From positions 78,228 through 142,227 of the forward strand of contig NZ_JACOFN010000003.1 of NCBI RefSeq assembly GCF_028764065.1: a stretch of 64,000 nt of DNA. The letters run 5' to 3'. Each line of letters starts with the position of its first letter. Positions within the stretch are counted from its first letter, which is position 1. Position numbers and translations under genes: made by a program. Source of the stretch: Fructobacillus sp. CRL 2054. Lineage in GTDB: Bacteria > Bacillota > Bacilli > Lactobacillales > Lactobacillaceae. The notes below the pieces were generated by a model, which worked only from the letters and a program-made list of their open reading frames with translations, did not search any database and was not told the DNA's origin. Of this stretch, positions 16,022 through 24,831 are shown in pieces.

Positions 16022-17314
16022 TTACTTTGCCTTAGCAGAAGAAACGATCTTATCAACCGCTGCCTTCATGGCGATGTCATGCTTCAACAAAGCGTCTGAC
16101 AATGATTGCTTAACTTGTTCTTCAGAGATGTTGTACTGTGAAGCCAAATCCTTCACTTCGGCAGCAACTTCTTCGTCTGATGGTTGTACATCTTCAGCCT
16201 TAACGATGGCTTCCAATACCAAGTTAGTCTTAACACGGTTGTCGGCACCTTCAGCAAATTGCTTCTTTAATGAATCTTCTGTTTGACCAGAGATTTGGAA
16301 GAACATTTGTGGTGAGATACCTTGTTGTTGCAATTGACCGAGGTATTGTTGCATTTGACGGTTAACGTCTTCATCGATCATTTCTTGTGGAATGTCGCCA
16401 CCAACAACTTCAGCGTTCTTTACAGCAGCTTCAACGGCTGCGTCTTCGAAGGCATCCTTGGCTGCTTCTTCACGAGCTTCTTCCAAGTTCTTCTTAGTCT
16501 TGGCCTTCAATTCGTCAAGAGTGTCAACGTCTTCGTCAACATCCTTAGCAAATTCGTCGTCCAAGTCTGGCAATGACTTGCGCTTGATTTCGTGAAGCTT
16601 TACTTCAAACAAAGCTTCCTTACCAGCCAAATCCTTAGCTTGGTAATCTTCTGGGAAGGTTACCTTCACATCAACATCGTCACCGGCAACGTGGCCAACC
16701 AATTGGTCTTCGAAGCCAGGGATGAATGAACCTGAACCCAATTCAAGTGAGTAGTCCTTTGATTGTCCACCTTCGAAGTGGTCACCATCAATTGAACCGT
16801 CAAAGTCGATTACGACAGTATCGCCGTTTTCAGCCTTTGTACCTTCAGGTTGCAAAACCAATTCAGCTTGGTTTTCTTGCATACGCTTGATTTCAGCATC
16901 AACGTCTGCATCTGAAACAGTGGCATCTTGCTTTTCAACAGTCAAACCAGTGTAGTCACCCAACTTGATTTCTGGGGCAACGGCAACTTCAGCCTTCATT
17001 TCCCAGTCAGCACCCTTTTCCATTGAAACTGGAGCGATGTCAGGTTGTCCAACAACCGTAATACCTGCTTCTGCAACAGCAGCTTGGTAAGCGGCTGGCA
17101 AAACAAAGTCCATTACGTCTTGGTACAATGCTTCTTCACCAAACTTTTGCAAGAATAGTGACATAGGTACCTTACCCTTACGGAAACCAGGAACGGCAAT
17201 CTTGTCCTTGTTCTTTTCAAAAGCGGCCTTCAAGCCCTTTTGTACATCCGCTTGTGCGATTGAAAATTCTAATGTTCCGCGGTTTGCATCCGCAGCTGCT
17301 GTCCATTTAGACAT
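16022..17314 (-). CDS. tig: Trigger factor, ribosome-associated chaperone and PPIase
   Basis: A 430-residue chaperone that binds L23 at the peptide exit. N-terminal ribosome-binding signature GFRKGKVP near residue 43, FKBP-type PPIase domain about 150-245 (DGDTVVIDFDG and GSGSFIPGFED), then a long acidic alpha-helical C-terminal domain. Codons are strongly biased to the set used by abundant proteins (for example AAG, GAA, CCA, TTG). A GGAGG site precedes the ATG. It has its own promoter and terminator. Confidence 0.97.
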   Translation of the reverse strand: MSKWTAAADANRGTLEFSIAQADVQKGLKAAFEKNKDKIAVPGFRKGKVPMSLFLQKFGEEALYQDVMDFVLPAAYQAAVAEAGITVVGQPDIAPVSMEKGADWEMKAEVAVAPEIKLGDYTGLTVEKQDATVSDADVDAEIKRMQENQAELVLQPEGTKAENGDTVVIDFDGSIDGDHFEGGQSKDYSLELGSGSFIPGFEDQLVGHVAGDDVDVKVTFPEDYQAKDLAGKEALFEVKLHEIKRKSLPDLDDEFAKDVDEDVDTLDELKAKTKKNLEEAREEAAKDAFEDAAVEAAVKNAEVVGGDIPQEMIDEDVNRQMQQYLGQLQQQGISPQMFFQISGQTEDSLKKQFAEGADNRVKTNLVLEAIVKAEDVQPSDEEVAAEVKDLASQYNISEEQVKQSLSDALLKHDIAMKAAVDKIVSSAKAK

Positions 17315-17345
17315 AGTAAATCCTCCAAGTTATTTCTTCCTACTA

Positions 17346-17374
17346 ATTTTAGACTAAATAGACGATTATCACAA
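17346..17374 (-). promoter_or_regulatory. tig promoter
   Basis: TTGTGA (17369-17374), 17-base spacer, TAAAAT (17346-17351) on the minus strand, about 30 bases before the tig ATG. Confidence 0.6.
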
Positions 17375-17376
17375 GG

Positions 17377-17400
17377 TTTCTAGGCCCGATTTCCTAGAAA
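17377..17400. repeat. Perfect 8-bp inverted repeat upstream of tig -35
   Basis: TTTCTAGG and CCTAGAAA separated by eight bases, two bases upstream of the tig -35 box in the divergent tig/GtrA-like gap. Possible operator; no cognate regulator identified. Confidence 0.4.
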
Positions 17401-17495
17401 ATCACGACTTATTTCTAATTTGAAAATTTTTAATGTTCATTTTGTTAATCTTTGCTATTATATATTGCAATAACACGGTTTAGAGGGAAGAAGCC

Positions 17496-17939
17496 ATGGT
17501 TAAACAATTACTAAAAAAATATGACCGCATCATTCGCTACCTTGTCTTAGGATTTGGTACTTTTTTGGTGAACATGTGGGCCTATGGTTTCATTTCCAAA
17601 GTCGCTAACTATTCAATCGCATACACACTGGCCTGGGGAATTGCGGTACTCTTCGCATACGTAACTAACCGACAATGGGTTTTTGAATCAAAAGTTTCCG
17701 GTTGGCAGGTTGTCCCTGAGATTATCAAGTACTACTCCTCTCGTGGTCTCACTTTCTGGCTGGGATTAGTCATCATGTGGATTGGTGTTAACCTAATGTC
17801 TTTCAACGACTTTTACGTTAATATCGCTCGTAACGCCATGCTACTGATTCCAAACTACTACTTAGCAAAGTTTTATGTTTTCCGCGATAAGCAGAAGCAA
17901 GAACAAGCTGCAATCGAAAGCGACCTAGTGGAAGATTAA
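17496..17939 (+). CDS. GtrA-like membrane protein
   Basis: A 147-residue protein with four predicted membrane helices (about 14-34, 41-58, 82-102, 110-126) and the family segment YVTNRQWVFES between helices 2 and 3. GtrA-like proteins are thought to flip or help transfer lipid-linked sugars during cell-wall polysaccharide or glycolipid decoration. No glycosyltransferase partner is adjacent, so the substrate is unknown. It is monocistronic, diverging from tig and ending at a shared hairpin with pepV. Confidence 0.88.
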   Translation: MVKQLLKKYDRIIRYLVLGFGTFLVNMWAYGFISKVANYSIAYTLAWGIAVLFAYVTNRQWVFESKVSGWQVVPEIIKYYSSRGLTFWLGLVIMWIGVNLMSFNDFYVNIARNAMLLIPNYYLAKFYVFRDKQKQEQAAIESDLVED

Positions 17940-17949
17940 TTTAAAAAAA

Positions 17950-17986
17950 TAAAAATGCTGTGCAGAATCTGCACAGCATTTTTTTA
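17950..17986. terminator. Bidirectional terminator between GtrA-like gene and pepV
   Basis: AAAAATGCTGTGCAG / CTGCACAGCATTTTTT perfect hairpin between convergent stops. Confidence 0.9.
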
Positions 17987-17996
17987 TTACCGTTAA

Positions 17997-19412
17997 TTAT
18001 TCAGGCAAGTTGGCCAATTCGTAAATGGCTTGACCATAAATTCCCATTGAGCGAACCAAATCGTCAACCAAGGCAAATTCGTTGACTTGGTGCATCGTTT
18101 CTGGTGAGTCTGGGAACAAAGCACCGAAGGCAACCCCACGGTCCATCAAACGACCGTACGTTCCACCACCAATAACTTGATCGTAGGCTGGCAAACCAGT
18201 TTGATCATGGTAAATGTTCAAAAGCGTACGAACAACTGGATCATCAGGTGCAACGTAGTGAGGTACCTGAGAATGTCCGCCAATCTTGGCTTCGTGTGGC
18301 CAAGATGAAACAGCGTTTGCCAATTGTCCACGAATGAAGTCTGGTGAAATACCCTTTGGATAACGGAAGTTATAGTTAATGAAAGCACCCTCTTCTTCGT
18401 TGAAACGAATGATTCCAACGTTCATTGACAAGGCACCCATTACTTCGTCTTCAAAGGCAACGCCTAGTTGACGACCAGTTGGGTCATCGTGTGACCAAGT
18501 ACCCAAGTAAGCCAAGAATCCAGCGGCCGATCCACCGAATTCATACTTTTCCAAGAAATGAGCCAAGTAAGTTCCAGCGTTTTCACCAGTTTCTGGTAAT
18601 GAACCGTGGACTTGCTTTCCAATCAATTCAAGTTGGACTTCGTCGCCATCCAAAGTGACTTTTCCATGTACTTGAGGATGTGCTGCTAAGAAGGCCTTGA
18701 AGTCGTCATCGACTTGGTCAAAAGTCAAACCGCCAACCGTTGCACGAGCAACACCTGGCACCATGTTTGTACGCAAGCCAGACTCAAAGTTCAACAACTG
18801 AGCCTTATCGCCGTTTGTACCAGCGGCCGTCACGTTAACCTGCATGTTTCCCTTTTCACCGTTGATGATTGGGTATTCAGCATCTGGTGAGAACCCAAAG
18901 GCTGGCGCTGGTTCAACTTCGAAGTAGCGCGTCATTCCAGTCCAGTCGTTTTCTTCATCGGTACCAAAGATCAAACGAACACGGCGCTTCAATGGCAAGT
19001 TCATGTCACGAATCATCTTGAAGGCGTAGTAGGCAGCCAAACCAGGTCCCTTATCGTCAGATGCACCACGGGCAATCACCTTACCATCTTCAATCACTGC
19101 CGTAAATGGATCCGTATCCCAACCTTCACCGGCTGGCATGACATCGGCGTGGGCCAAGAGGGCAACGTATTCGTCACTGTCTTCTGGTCCAATCTCAATG
19201 TAACCAACAATGTTTTCAATGTTCTTAGTCTTGAAACCATCACGTTCTGCTAAGGACAAAACGTGAACCAATGCATCACGTGGTCCAGGGCCCAATGGGG
19301 CGTCCTTCGTTGCCTTACTATCGTCACGAACAGAAGGAATTGCTAAATAATCAGCTAGGTCGGCTAAATAAGCCGCCTCTTCTTCCTTTGCTTTCTCTTG
19401 CCAATTGATCAT
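17997..19412 (-). CDS. pepV: Dipeptidase PepV (M20 metallopeptidase)
   Basis: A 471-residue cytosolic zinc dipeptidase releasing amino acids from imported dipeptides. Metal ligands are visible in HADVMPAGEGWD near residue 88, SDDKGP near 118 and GTDEENDW near 152 (catalytic Glu-Glu). The inserted lid domain lies about 190-385, and GGGTYGR near 425 is a late family motif. Length matches Lactobacillus PepV. Single gene with a strong terminator; consistent with a peptide-dependent lifestyle. Confidence 0.95.
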   Translation of the reverse strand: MINWQEKAKEEEAAYLADLADYLAIPSVRDDSKATKDAPLGPGPRDALVHVLSLAERDGFKTKNIENIVGYIEIGPEDSDEYVALLAHADVMPAGEGWDTDPFTAVIEDGKVIARGASDDKGPGLAAYYAFKMIRDMNLPLKRRVRLIFGTDEENDWTGMTRYFEVEPAPAFGFSPDAEYPIINGEKGNMQVNVTAAGTNGDKAQLLNFESGLRTNMVPGVARATVGGLTFDQVDDDFKAFLAAHPQVHGKVTLDGDEVQLELIGKQVHGSLPETGENAGTYLAHFLEKYEFGGSAAGFLAYLGTWSHDDPTGRQLGVAFEDEVMGALSMNVGIIRFNEEEGAFINYNFRYPKGISPDFIRGQLANAVSSWPHEAKIGGHSQVPHYVAPDDPVVRTLLNIYHDQTGLPAYDQVIGGGTYGRLMDRGVAFGALFPDSPETMHQVNEFALVDDLVRSMGIYGQAIYELANLPE

Positions 19413-19528
19413 GGAAACCTCCTCATGTCATCTGAAAAGTCGCTCAGGGCTTTTTCATAATATTCTAATGATTTGATTTTAATTATACACAAGTGAGCGT
19501 TAAAATGTTGCATAGGAGGAGAAATTTT

Positions 19529-20389
19529 ATGATTGAACTTTCACGGACAATTGCTGCCAATGTTATTCAACCAAGGCAGGCAAACAGTTATAAAGGAACA
19601 TACGGTCGTGTACTCATTATTGGAGGCAACGCTAACCTTGGTGGCGCAGCCATTATGAACACACAGGCCGCCGTCCAATCGGGTGCCGGCTTAGTGACGG
19701 TTGCAACCGACATTTCCAATAAGACGGCCATTCACTCCCGCCTACCCGAAGCCATGGTTGTCGACTACCACGAACATCTCGAAGACTACATTCAAAAGTC
19801 CGACGTTGTTCTCATCGGTTCCGGTCTGGGTGATGAAATCGATATTCTAAAAGAATGTCTGCAAACAATCCAAGAAAACCAAGTGCTCATTATTGACGGA
19901 TCTGCCATCACAATGATTGCCGAAAATAATCTCTCCTTACCAAATGCCAAAATTGTATTCACTCCCCACCAGATGGAATGGCAGCGTTTATCTAATATCG
20001 CCATTGCCAACCAAAAGCGTGAGGACAACAACTGGGAAGCCCTCGTAAACTTTAATCAGGAACCAATCTTAGTTTTGAAATCAGATGCCACCCAGGTATA
20101 CTTGGAACATGAACTTTATCAACTCACTGTCGGCGGCCCTTATCAGGCAACAGGCGGTATGGGCGATACCCTAGCCGGTATGATTGCCGGCTTCGCCGCG
20201 CAATTCCATCCCCTTGGCGCGGCCGTTCTGGCCGCTGTTTACTGCCATTCGGCCATTGCTGATGAACTCAGCAAGACGGCCTACGTGACTCTGCCATCAA
20301 AGATTGCCGAAGCCATCCCCGCCTTTATGAAAAAACTAGCGGATACACCAATCACCGCTGACGGGCTTGATGAAGAACAAGAAGAATAA
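19529..20389 (+). CDS. nnrD: ADP-dependent (S)-NAD(P)H-hydrate dehydratase
   Basis: A 286-residue ribokinase-fold enzyme that dehydrates damaged NADHX/NADPHX back to NAD(P)H. Seen: YGRVLIIGGN at residue 25, AGLVTVAT near 58, FTPHQMEW near 145 and the catalytic GGMGDTLAGM near 208. I start at the ATG at 19529 because AGGAGGAG precedes it; the twelve upstream codons cross this SD. The epimerase partner NnrE is not fused or adjacent. It is followed 22 bases later by exoA. Confidence 0.92.
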   Translation: MIELSRTIAANVIQPRQANSYKGTYGRVLIIGGNANLGGAAIMNTQAAVQSGAGLVTVATDISNKTAIHSRLPEAMVVDYHEHLEDYIQKSDVVLIGSGLGDEIDILKECLQTIQENQVLIIDGSAITMIAENNLSLPNAKIVFTPHQMEWQRLSNIAIANQKREDNNWEALVNFNQEPILVLKSDATQVYLEHELYQLTVGGPYQATGGMGDTLAGMIAGFAAQFHPLGAAVLAAVYCHSAIADELSKTAYVTLPSKIAEAIPAFMKKLADTPITADGLDEEQEE

Positions 20390-20410
20390 TCACAAAGGAA
20401 GCGCACTCAA

Positions 20411-21229
20411 ATGAAACTGATTTCCTGGAACATCGATTCCATCAACGCAGCCGTCGAGCACAAATCCGACCGTGGCCTCATGACCTGGGGCGTACTCGAA
20501 GGGATTGCTGAAAAGCAACCCGACGTTGTGGCCATTCAAGAAACAAAGTTAAAAGTCGATGGGATGACCAAGAAGCAAAAGGAAGCCCTGGAAGGTCTCT
20601 TCCCCGACTACCACTTTTACGCCAACTCATCATCAGCTCGTAAGTCTTACGCTGGTACCATGTTGATTACCAAGAACGAACCACTAAAGGTTGACTTTCC
20701 AACCATCGGCGCACCCGGTGAAATGGATCAAGAAGGACGTATCGTAACGGCCGAATTTGAAGACTTTTACGTATCAACTGTCTATACACCCAACGCCGGT
20801 GGCGAACTCGCCCGTTTGGACGATCGTCAACTTTGGGATGACGCTTACCGGAAGTACATCGATGGCTTAAACGAAAAGAAGCCCGTTATCTTCTCCGGTG
20901 ATTTCAACGTCGCCCACGAAGAAATCGATTTGAAGCACCCTAAGCAAAACCACCATTCCGCTGGTTTCACGGATGAAGAACGTGAACACTTCACCAAGCT
21001 TTTGGACGCTGGCTACACCGACACCCTCCGTGCCATGTATCCTGACCAACCAGATATCTATTCTTGGTGGGCGCAGCGTTCCAAGACATCAAAAATCAAC
21101 AACTCCGGCTGGAGAATTGATTACTACTTGGTCTCAAACCGCATCGCCGATAAGGTCCAAGACATCCACGTCGTCGACACTGGCGCACGTCAGGATCACG
21201 CCCCATTGGAATTGGATATTGAGATGTAA
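20411..21229 (+). CDS. exoA: Exodeoxyribonuclease III / AP endonuclease
   Basis: A 272-residue enzyme of base-excision repair cleaving 5' of abasic sites. Family motifs: ISWNIDSI at the start, QETKL near residue 43 (metal Glu), YTPNAG near 123, SGDFNVAHEEIDL near 164, YSWW near 218, RIDYYLVS near 238 and DHAPLELD at the end (catalytic His). Co-oriented with nnrD and followed by a terminator. Confidence 0.96.
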   Translation: MKLISWNIDSINAAVEHKSDRGLMTWGVLEGIAEKQPDVVAIQETKLKVDGMTKKQKEALEGLFPDYHFYANSSSARKSYAGTMLITKNEPLKVDFPTIGAPGEMDQEGRIVTAEFEDFYVSTVYTPNAGGELARLDDRQLWDDAYRKYIDGLNEKKPVIFSGDFNVAHEEIDLKHPKQNHHSAGFTDEEREHFTKLLDAGYTDTLRAMYPDQPDIYSWWAQRSKTSKINNSGWRIDYYLVSNRIADKVQDIHVVDTGARQDHAPLELDIEM

Positions 21230-21231
21230 AT

Positions 21232-21267
21232 AAAAAGCCTCGCAGTTATAACTACGAGGCTTTTTTA
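21232..21267. terminator. Terminator after exoA
   Basis: AAAAGCCTCG / CGAGGCTTTTTT hairpin directly after the exoA stop. Confidence 0.85.
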
Positions 21268-21350
21268 TGTAGGAAATTAAACAATGTAAAATATTGGACA
21301 TTTCTTCGTGTATGGTATATTAAATAAACCATTCATTAGGGAGAATCAAA

Positions 21351-22052
21351 ATGAAAAAAGGTATCGATGCACCATATGCACTGTTCGGAATGTCTTTTGT
21401 GACTGTTCTACTCTTTTTACAAGCACTTCGAACTGGTCACACTGTTCTATGGATTTTTACAATCATTTTATTCTTTTCAGCTATCACATACTTTCACACA
21501 AGCTACTTTGGAAAGTATAAAATCATCAAGAATGCTGTGCAACAGCTAAAAATCCAAAACACGGATAAAATTTTAGATTTAGGAACTGGACATGGCATTG
21601 TCCTAATTGAAGCTGCCCAATATTTGGAATTTCCTGGCCAAGCAACAGGAATCGATATCTGGCGAAACGGTGATCAATCAAATAATTCAATCGAAGAAAC
21701 TAAATCGAACATTTCAAAACTGGGATACGAAAAAGTGGCAAATGTTGCGACAGCAAACATGCTTGACCTTCCCTTTGCCGATAATAGTTTTGATATTGTA
21801 ACAGCTAGTTTAGCCATCCATAACCTCAAATCAAAACATGAAAGAGCAGCTGCTTTAAAAGAAGCGACTCGCGTTTTAAAGCCAAATGGCCAACTATTAA
21901 TTATTGATTTCAGCCATGACCGTGAATATCAAGTAACGTTAACGGAGGCAAAGCAGTATAACAATGTACAATTATCGAAAACTGGTTACAACGGTTGGTG
22001 GGGTGGCCCTTGGATGGCAACCATAGTCATTACGGCTCAAAAAAGAAAATAA
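21351..22052 (+). CDS. SAM-dependent methyltransferase with N-terminal membrane hairpin
   Basis: A 233-residue protein with two hydrophobic helices at about residues 8-25 and 31-47, then a class I methyltransferase domain: DLGTGHG near 78 (SAM motif I), LPFADNSFDIVTASLAIHNL around 140-160 (UbiE-like motif) and VLKPNGQLLIIDF near 183. The substrate cannot be told; a membrane-associated small molecule or lipid is plausible. Codons are more A/T-rich than those of exoA and pepV beside it, which could mean later acquisition. It ends at a terminator and has no operon partner. Confidence 0.82.
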   Translation: MKKGIDAPYALFGMSFVTVLLFLQALRTGHTVLWIFTIILFFSAITYFHTSYFGKYKIIKNAVQQLKIQNTDKILDLGTGHGIVLIEAAQYLEFPGQATGIDIWRNGDQSNNSIEETKSNISKLGYEKVANVATANMLDLPFADNSFDIVTASLAIHNLKSKHERAAALKEATRVLKPNGQLLIIDFSHDREYQVTLTEAKQYNNVQLSKTGYNGWWGGPWMATIVITAQKRK

Positions 22053-22055
22053 AAA

Positions 22056-22090
22056 GAGTGGTATCAACAAATGTTGGTACCACTTTTTTT
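22056..22090. terminator. Bidirectional terminator between methyltransferase and exonuclease genes
   Basis: AGTGGTA-C-AAC / GTTGGTACCACT stem flanked by A-run and T7 between convergent genes. Confidence 0.8.
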
Positions 22091-22112
22091 CGCTAACTTA
22101 TCAAATAATCAA

Positions 22113-22646
22113 TCACTTATACCTGACCGCTTGTTTCAACGGCTCTGTTCCAAAAAGTTGACCCTGACGAATCAAGATTTCAGCACAGGCCACCGCGTCG
22201 GCCAAGGCGTTGTGGTGGTTCTTCAGTGAGATATCTAAGGAAGCCGATACCGTATTCAACTTATGATTTGGCAAATCCGGCATCAATTTACGCGAAGTAC
22301 GGAGTGTATCCAGTACTTGGAAGTGCGCATCGGGCAAGTCGTAGTAATCCAGACAAGCTTTCAAAACCGAAACATCAAAAGTCGCATTGTGGGCAACGAC
22401 CAGTTTCTCTTCTGTAAAGAAGGGCGCAATCGTTGGCCAAATCTCTTTGAAGTTTGGCGCGTCCACAACATCCTTTTCGTAAATACCATGAATCTGCGAA
22501 TTACGAGCAGAAAAATGAGTGTCTGGCTTCAACAAGCTATAAAACTGGTCGACAATTTTATCATCGCGAACAACAACGAGGGCTAGCGAAACGGCAGAAT
22601 GCCGTTGGCCAGAGGCCGTTTCAAAGTCAATTGCTACAAAATTCAT
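22113..22646 (-). CDS. DEDDh-type 3'-5' exonuclease (DnaQ-like)
   Basis: A 177-residue exonuclease with the four metal residues in order: DFET near residue 7, D in HNATFDVSVL near 100, and HNALADAVACAE near 145 giving the DEDDh histidine and last aspartate. Stand-alone proteins of this type resemble the proofreading subunit epsilon or oligoribonuclease-like RNases, but Gram-positive PolC carries its own proofreading, so the role is probably repair or RNA turnover. Overlaps the upstream GNAT gene by four bases. Confidence 0.9.
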   Translation of the reverse strand: MNFVAIDFETASGQRHSAVSLALVVVRDDKIVDQFYSLLKPDTHFSARNSQIHGIYEKDVVDAPNFKEIWPTIAPFFTEEKLVVAHNATFDVSVLKACLDYYDLPDAHFQVLDTLRTSRKLMPDLPNHKLNTVSASLDISLKNHHNALADAVACAEILIRQGQLFGTEPLKQAVRYK

Positions 22647-23200
22647 GCTAAACTCAACTCCCTTCGCTCCAATTCGGCAACTCGGCCGTTTGGTAACTTG
22701 ACCTGCTGCTCACCGCCAGGTTGAATATCAAAACCTAAAACATCATAAAGATGACGAGCTGGCGCATTCGTTACATCAACATCCAGCCATAAACGGTCGT
22801 AGCCAACTTGTTCGGCCCAGTCGATCATGGCTTCGATTGTCAGTCGGCCTAGTCCCTGATTCTGATAATCTTTTAAAACAGCAATCCCAACTTCACCAGC
22901 TGAAATGGATCCAATCCCAACTGGATAAGAAACAGCAGGATTATCGGCAGAATCATCTGCCGACTCAGCTTCCGCCCAAATCAACCAAGACTTCGCTGGT
23001 AAATCATCTTCAGGGTCCAAATCATCTTCATCAAAGGACCGGGACTGCTGGCGGGCGAGTTCATCGGCCAATAAAAAGGTATCGGACTCCTTCTTCAAAA
23101 CGGCCAACAAATCTTGAGCGGCCTGAGCATTGGACAGGTCCATCCCCTTTAAACTATAGGTCAAAGTCACTTCGTCATCGCCCCGATTTTCGGCCATCAT
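22643..23200 (-). CDS. GNAT-family N-acetyltransferase
   Basis: A 185-residue protein. The C-terminal half carries the acetyl-CoA site QNQGLGRLTIEAMIDWA near residue 113 (Q/RxxGxG/A) and NAPARHLYDVLGF near 146. The N-terminal 70 residues are acidic and less conserved. It sits between tsaE and the exonuclease with four-base overlaps on both sides. In many Firmicutes a RimI acetyltransferase follows tsaE-tsaB, but this protein is longer and I do not call it RimI. Substrate unknown. Confidence 0.85.
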   Translation of the reverse strand: MMAENRGDDEVTLTYSLKGMDLSNAQAAQDLLAVLKKESDTFLLADELARQQSRSFDEDDLDPEDDLPAKSWLIWAEAESADDSADNPAVSYPVGIGSISAGEVGIAVLKDYQNQGLGRLTIEAMIDWAEQVGYDRLWLDVDVTNAPARHLYDVLGFDIQPGGEQQVKLPNGRVAELERRELSLA

Positions 23201-23652
23201 GATAGCCCCTCTTCAATGCTTTCAGCATAACCAAGTCCCTTGATAGTAATCACACGGTCCGACTCTGACTCCCCCGTTCGCTCAAAGGTCATCACTAAGC
23301 GATCGTTTGGTAGTAAGTCCGCCATAAACTGTGGCCACTCAATCAAAGTGACTCCATCGGTTCCCAAGTAATCTTCAAATCCCTGATCCGCCGCACCAGA
23401 CTCTTCCAAACGGTAAGCATCAAAGTGGTACAAAGGAATTCGCCCTGATTCGTAGGTATTCAAGATATTAAAGGTTGGACTCTTCACACGGTCTTCCACG
23501 CCTAAAGCTTGGGCAAAGCCTTTCGTAAAAGTCGTCTTACCAGCCCCAAGGTCACCGTTCAAAGTGATAACTAGACCAGGCTTAGCCAAGTTGGCAATCT
23601 GTTCTGCCAAAGCCTGGGTTTCTTTTGCATTTTTGCTTTCGTATTTTTTCAT
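23197..23652 (-). CDS. tsaE: tRNA threonylcarbamoyladenosine biosynthesis ATPase TsaE
   Basis: A 151-residue P-loop ATPase required for the universal t6A37 modification of ANN-decoding tRNAs, acting with TsaB and TsaD (not in window). Walker A GDLGAGKTT near residue 38, SPTFNI near 63, YHFDAYRL near 83 and LIEWPQ near 112 are standard. I start at ATG 23652, which gives the usual N-terminus; the longer frame runs through the queA terminator and a TATAAT. There is no SD, and the -10 is only seven bases away, so the mRNA is probably leaderless. Confidence 0.94.
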   Translation of the reverse strand: MKKYESKNAKETQALAEQIANLAKPGLVITLNGDLGAGKTTFTKGFAQALGVEDRVKSPTFNILNTYESGRIPLYHFDAYRLEESGAADQGFEDYLGTDGVTLIEWPQFMADLLPNDRLVMTFERTGESESDRVITIKGLGYAESIEEGLS

Positions 23653-23668
23653 AGAATCTATTATAACA
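23653..23668 (-). promoter_or_regulatory. Extended -10 promoter abutting tsaE start (leaderless)
   Basis: TGTTATAAT on the minus strand (TATAAT 23660-23665) with seven bases, AGATTCT, before the tsaE ATG. The bases CCATGTTATAAT are the same as at the rsgA promoter. Confidence 0.6.
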
Positions 23669-23702
23669 TGGTCCCGACACTGACGGTCTGGACCAGAATA
23701 AG

Positions 23703-23731
23703 CAAAAAAGCAGCCATCCAAGGCTGCTTTT
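23703..23731 (-). terminator. Terminator after queA
   Basis: AAAAGCAGCC / GGCTGCTTTTTT hairpin on the minus strand just past the queA stop. Confidence 0.85.
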
Positions 23732-23738
23732 GTAACCA

Positions 23739-24800
23739 TTATTTGTGTACAAACATCGCATCCCCAAAGGAGAAGAAACGGTACTTGTCCGCCACCGCGT
23801 GCTTGTAGGCGTTCAAGATATTGTCACGGCCAGTAAAGGCGGCAACCAGCATCACAAGAGTCGACTTTGGCAAGTGGAAGTTCGTGATGAAGGCATCGAC
23901 AACCTGCCAGTCGTAGCCAGGCTTGATGAAGATATCGGTCCAACCAGAATCGGCTTTTAACTCACCATGGAACTTGCTTCCAATCGTTTCCAAAGTACGA
24001 ATAGAAGTTGTTCCAGTCGCTACGACGCGACCACCGTTTGCGCGCACCTTGTTCAACTTTTCAGCAGCTTCTTCCGACAACTGGTAGAACTCGGAGTGCA
24101 TCTTGTGGTCTTCGATGTTTTCTTCGTCCACCGGACGGAAGGTTCCTAGTCCGACGTGCAAAGTCAATTCCACCAATTCAACACCCTTGTCGGCGACTTT
24201 TTGCAAAAGTTCTGGCGTCCAGTGCAAGCCAGCCGTTGGGGCAGCTGCTGAACCATCCACCTTTGAATAAACGGTCTGGTAACGTTCCTGATCATCAAGC
24301 TTTTCCTTGATGTATGGAGGAAGTGGCATTTCACCTAGCTCTTCCAAGCGTTCCATGAAGATACCCTGGTAGCTAAATTTAATGTAACGGCCACCGTGCT
24401 CCAATTCCTTAACAATGGTACCAGTCATCACTGGGTTCTCTGGGTCATCCCCAAAGACAATCGTTGAACCAACCGGTGACTTCTTAGCTGGCTTTACCAA
24501 GACTTCCCAAACGTCGTCGTGGTCCTGGCGTAGCAAAAGCACTTCGGCATGGCCACCAGTTGTTGGACGAATACCGTGCAAACGGGCTGGTAAGACACGT
24601 GAGTTATTCATCACCAGCGCATCGCCCGGGTTCAAATAGTCGATAATATCGTAAAAATGCTTATCCTCATAAGCACCAGTCACCGCGTTCAAAACCAGCA
24701 AACGGGATGACGAACGGTCCTTCAAAGGCGTTTGCGCAATTAATTCTTCAGGTAAATCATAGTCAAAATCAGATAGTTGGTAATGTGGTGCTTCCGTCAT
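23739..24800 (-). CDS. queA: S-adenosylmethionine:tRNA ribosyltransferase-isomerase
   Basis: A 353-residue enzyme that builds epoxyqueuosine at tRNA wobble position 34. Family marks: [12 protein letters not shown] near residue 14, RDSSR-like [10 protein letters not shown] near 27, [10 protein letters not shown] near 66, PTAGLHWT near 190, [10 protein letters not shown] near 215 and [17 protein letters not shown] near 310. Length is normal. It follows ruvB by 31 bases, as in many Firmicutes. Confidence 0.96.
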   Translation of the reverse strand: MTEAPHYQLSDFDYDLPEELIAQTPLKDRSSSRLLVLNAVTGAYEDKHFYDIIDYLNPGDALVMNNSRVLPARLHGIRPTTGGHAEVLLLRQDHDDVWEVLVKPAKKSPVGSTIVFGDDPENPVMTGTIVKELEHGGRYIKFSYQGIFMERLEELGEMPLPPYIKEKLDDQERYQTVYSKVDGSAAAPTAGLHWTPELLQKVADKGVELVELTLHVGLGTFRPVDEENIEDHKMHSEFYQLSEEAAEKLNKVRANGGRVVATGTTSIRTLETIGSKFHGELKADSGWTDIFIKPGYDWQVVDAFITNFHLPKSTLVMLVAAFTGRDNILNAYKHAVADKYRFFSFGDAMFVHK

Positions 24801-24831
24801 GGAAGGCCCCCCTTTTTATTCTTTATCTCTT

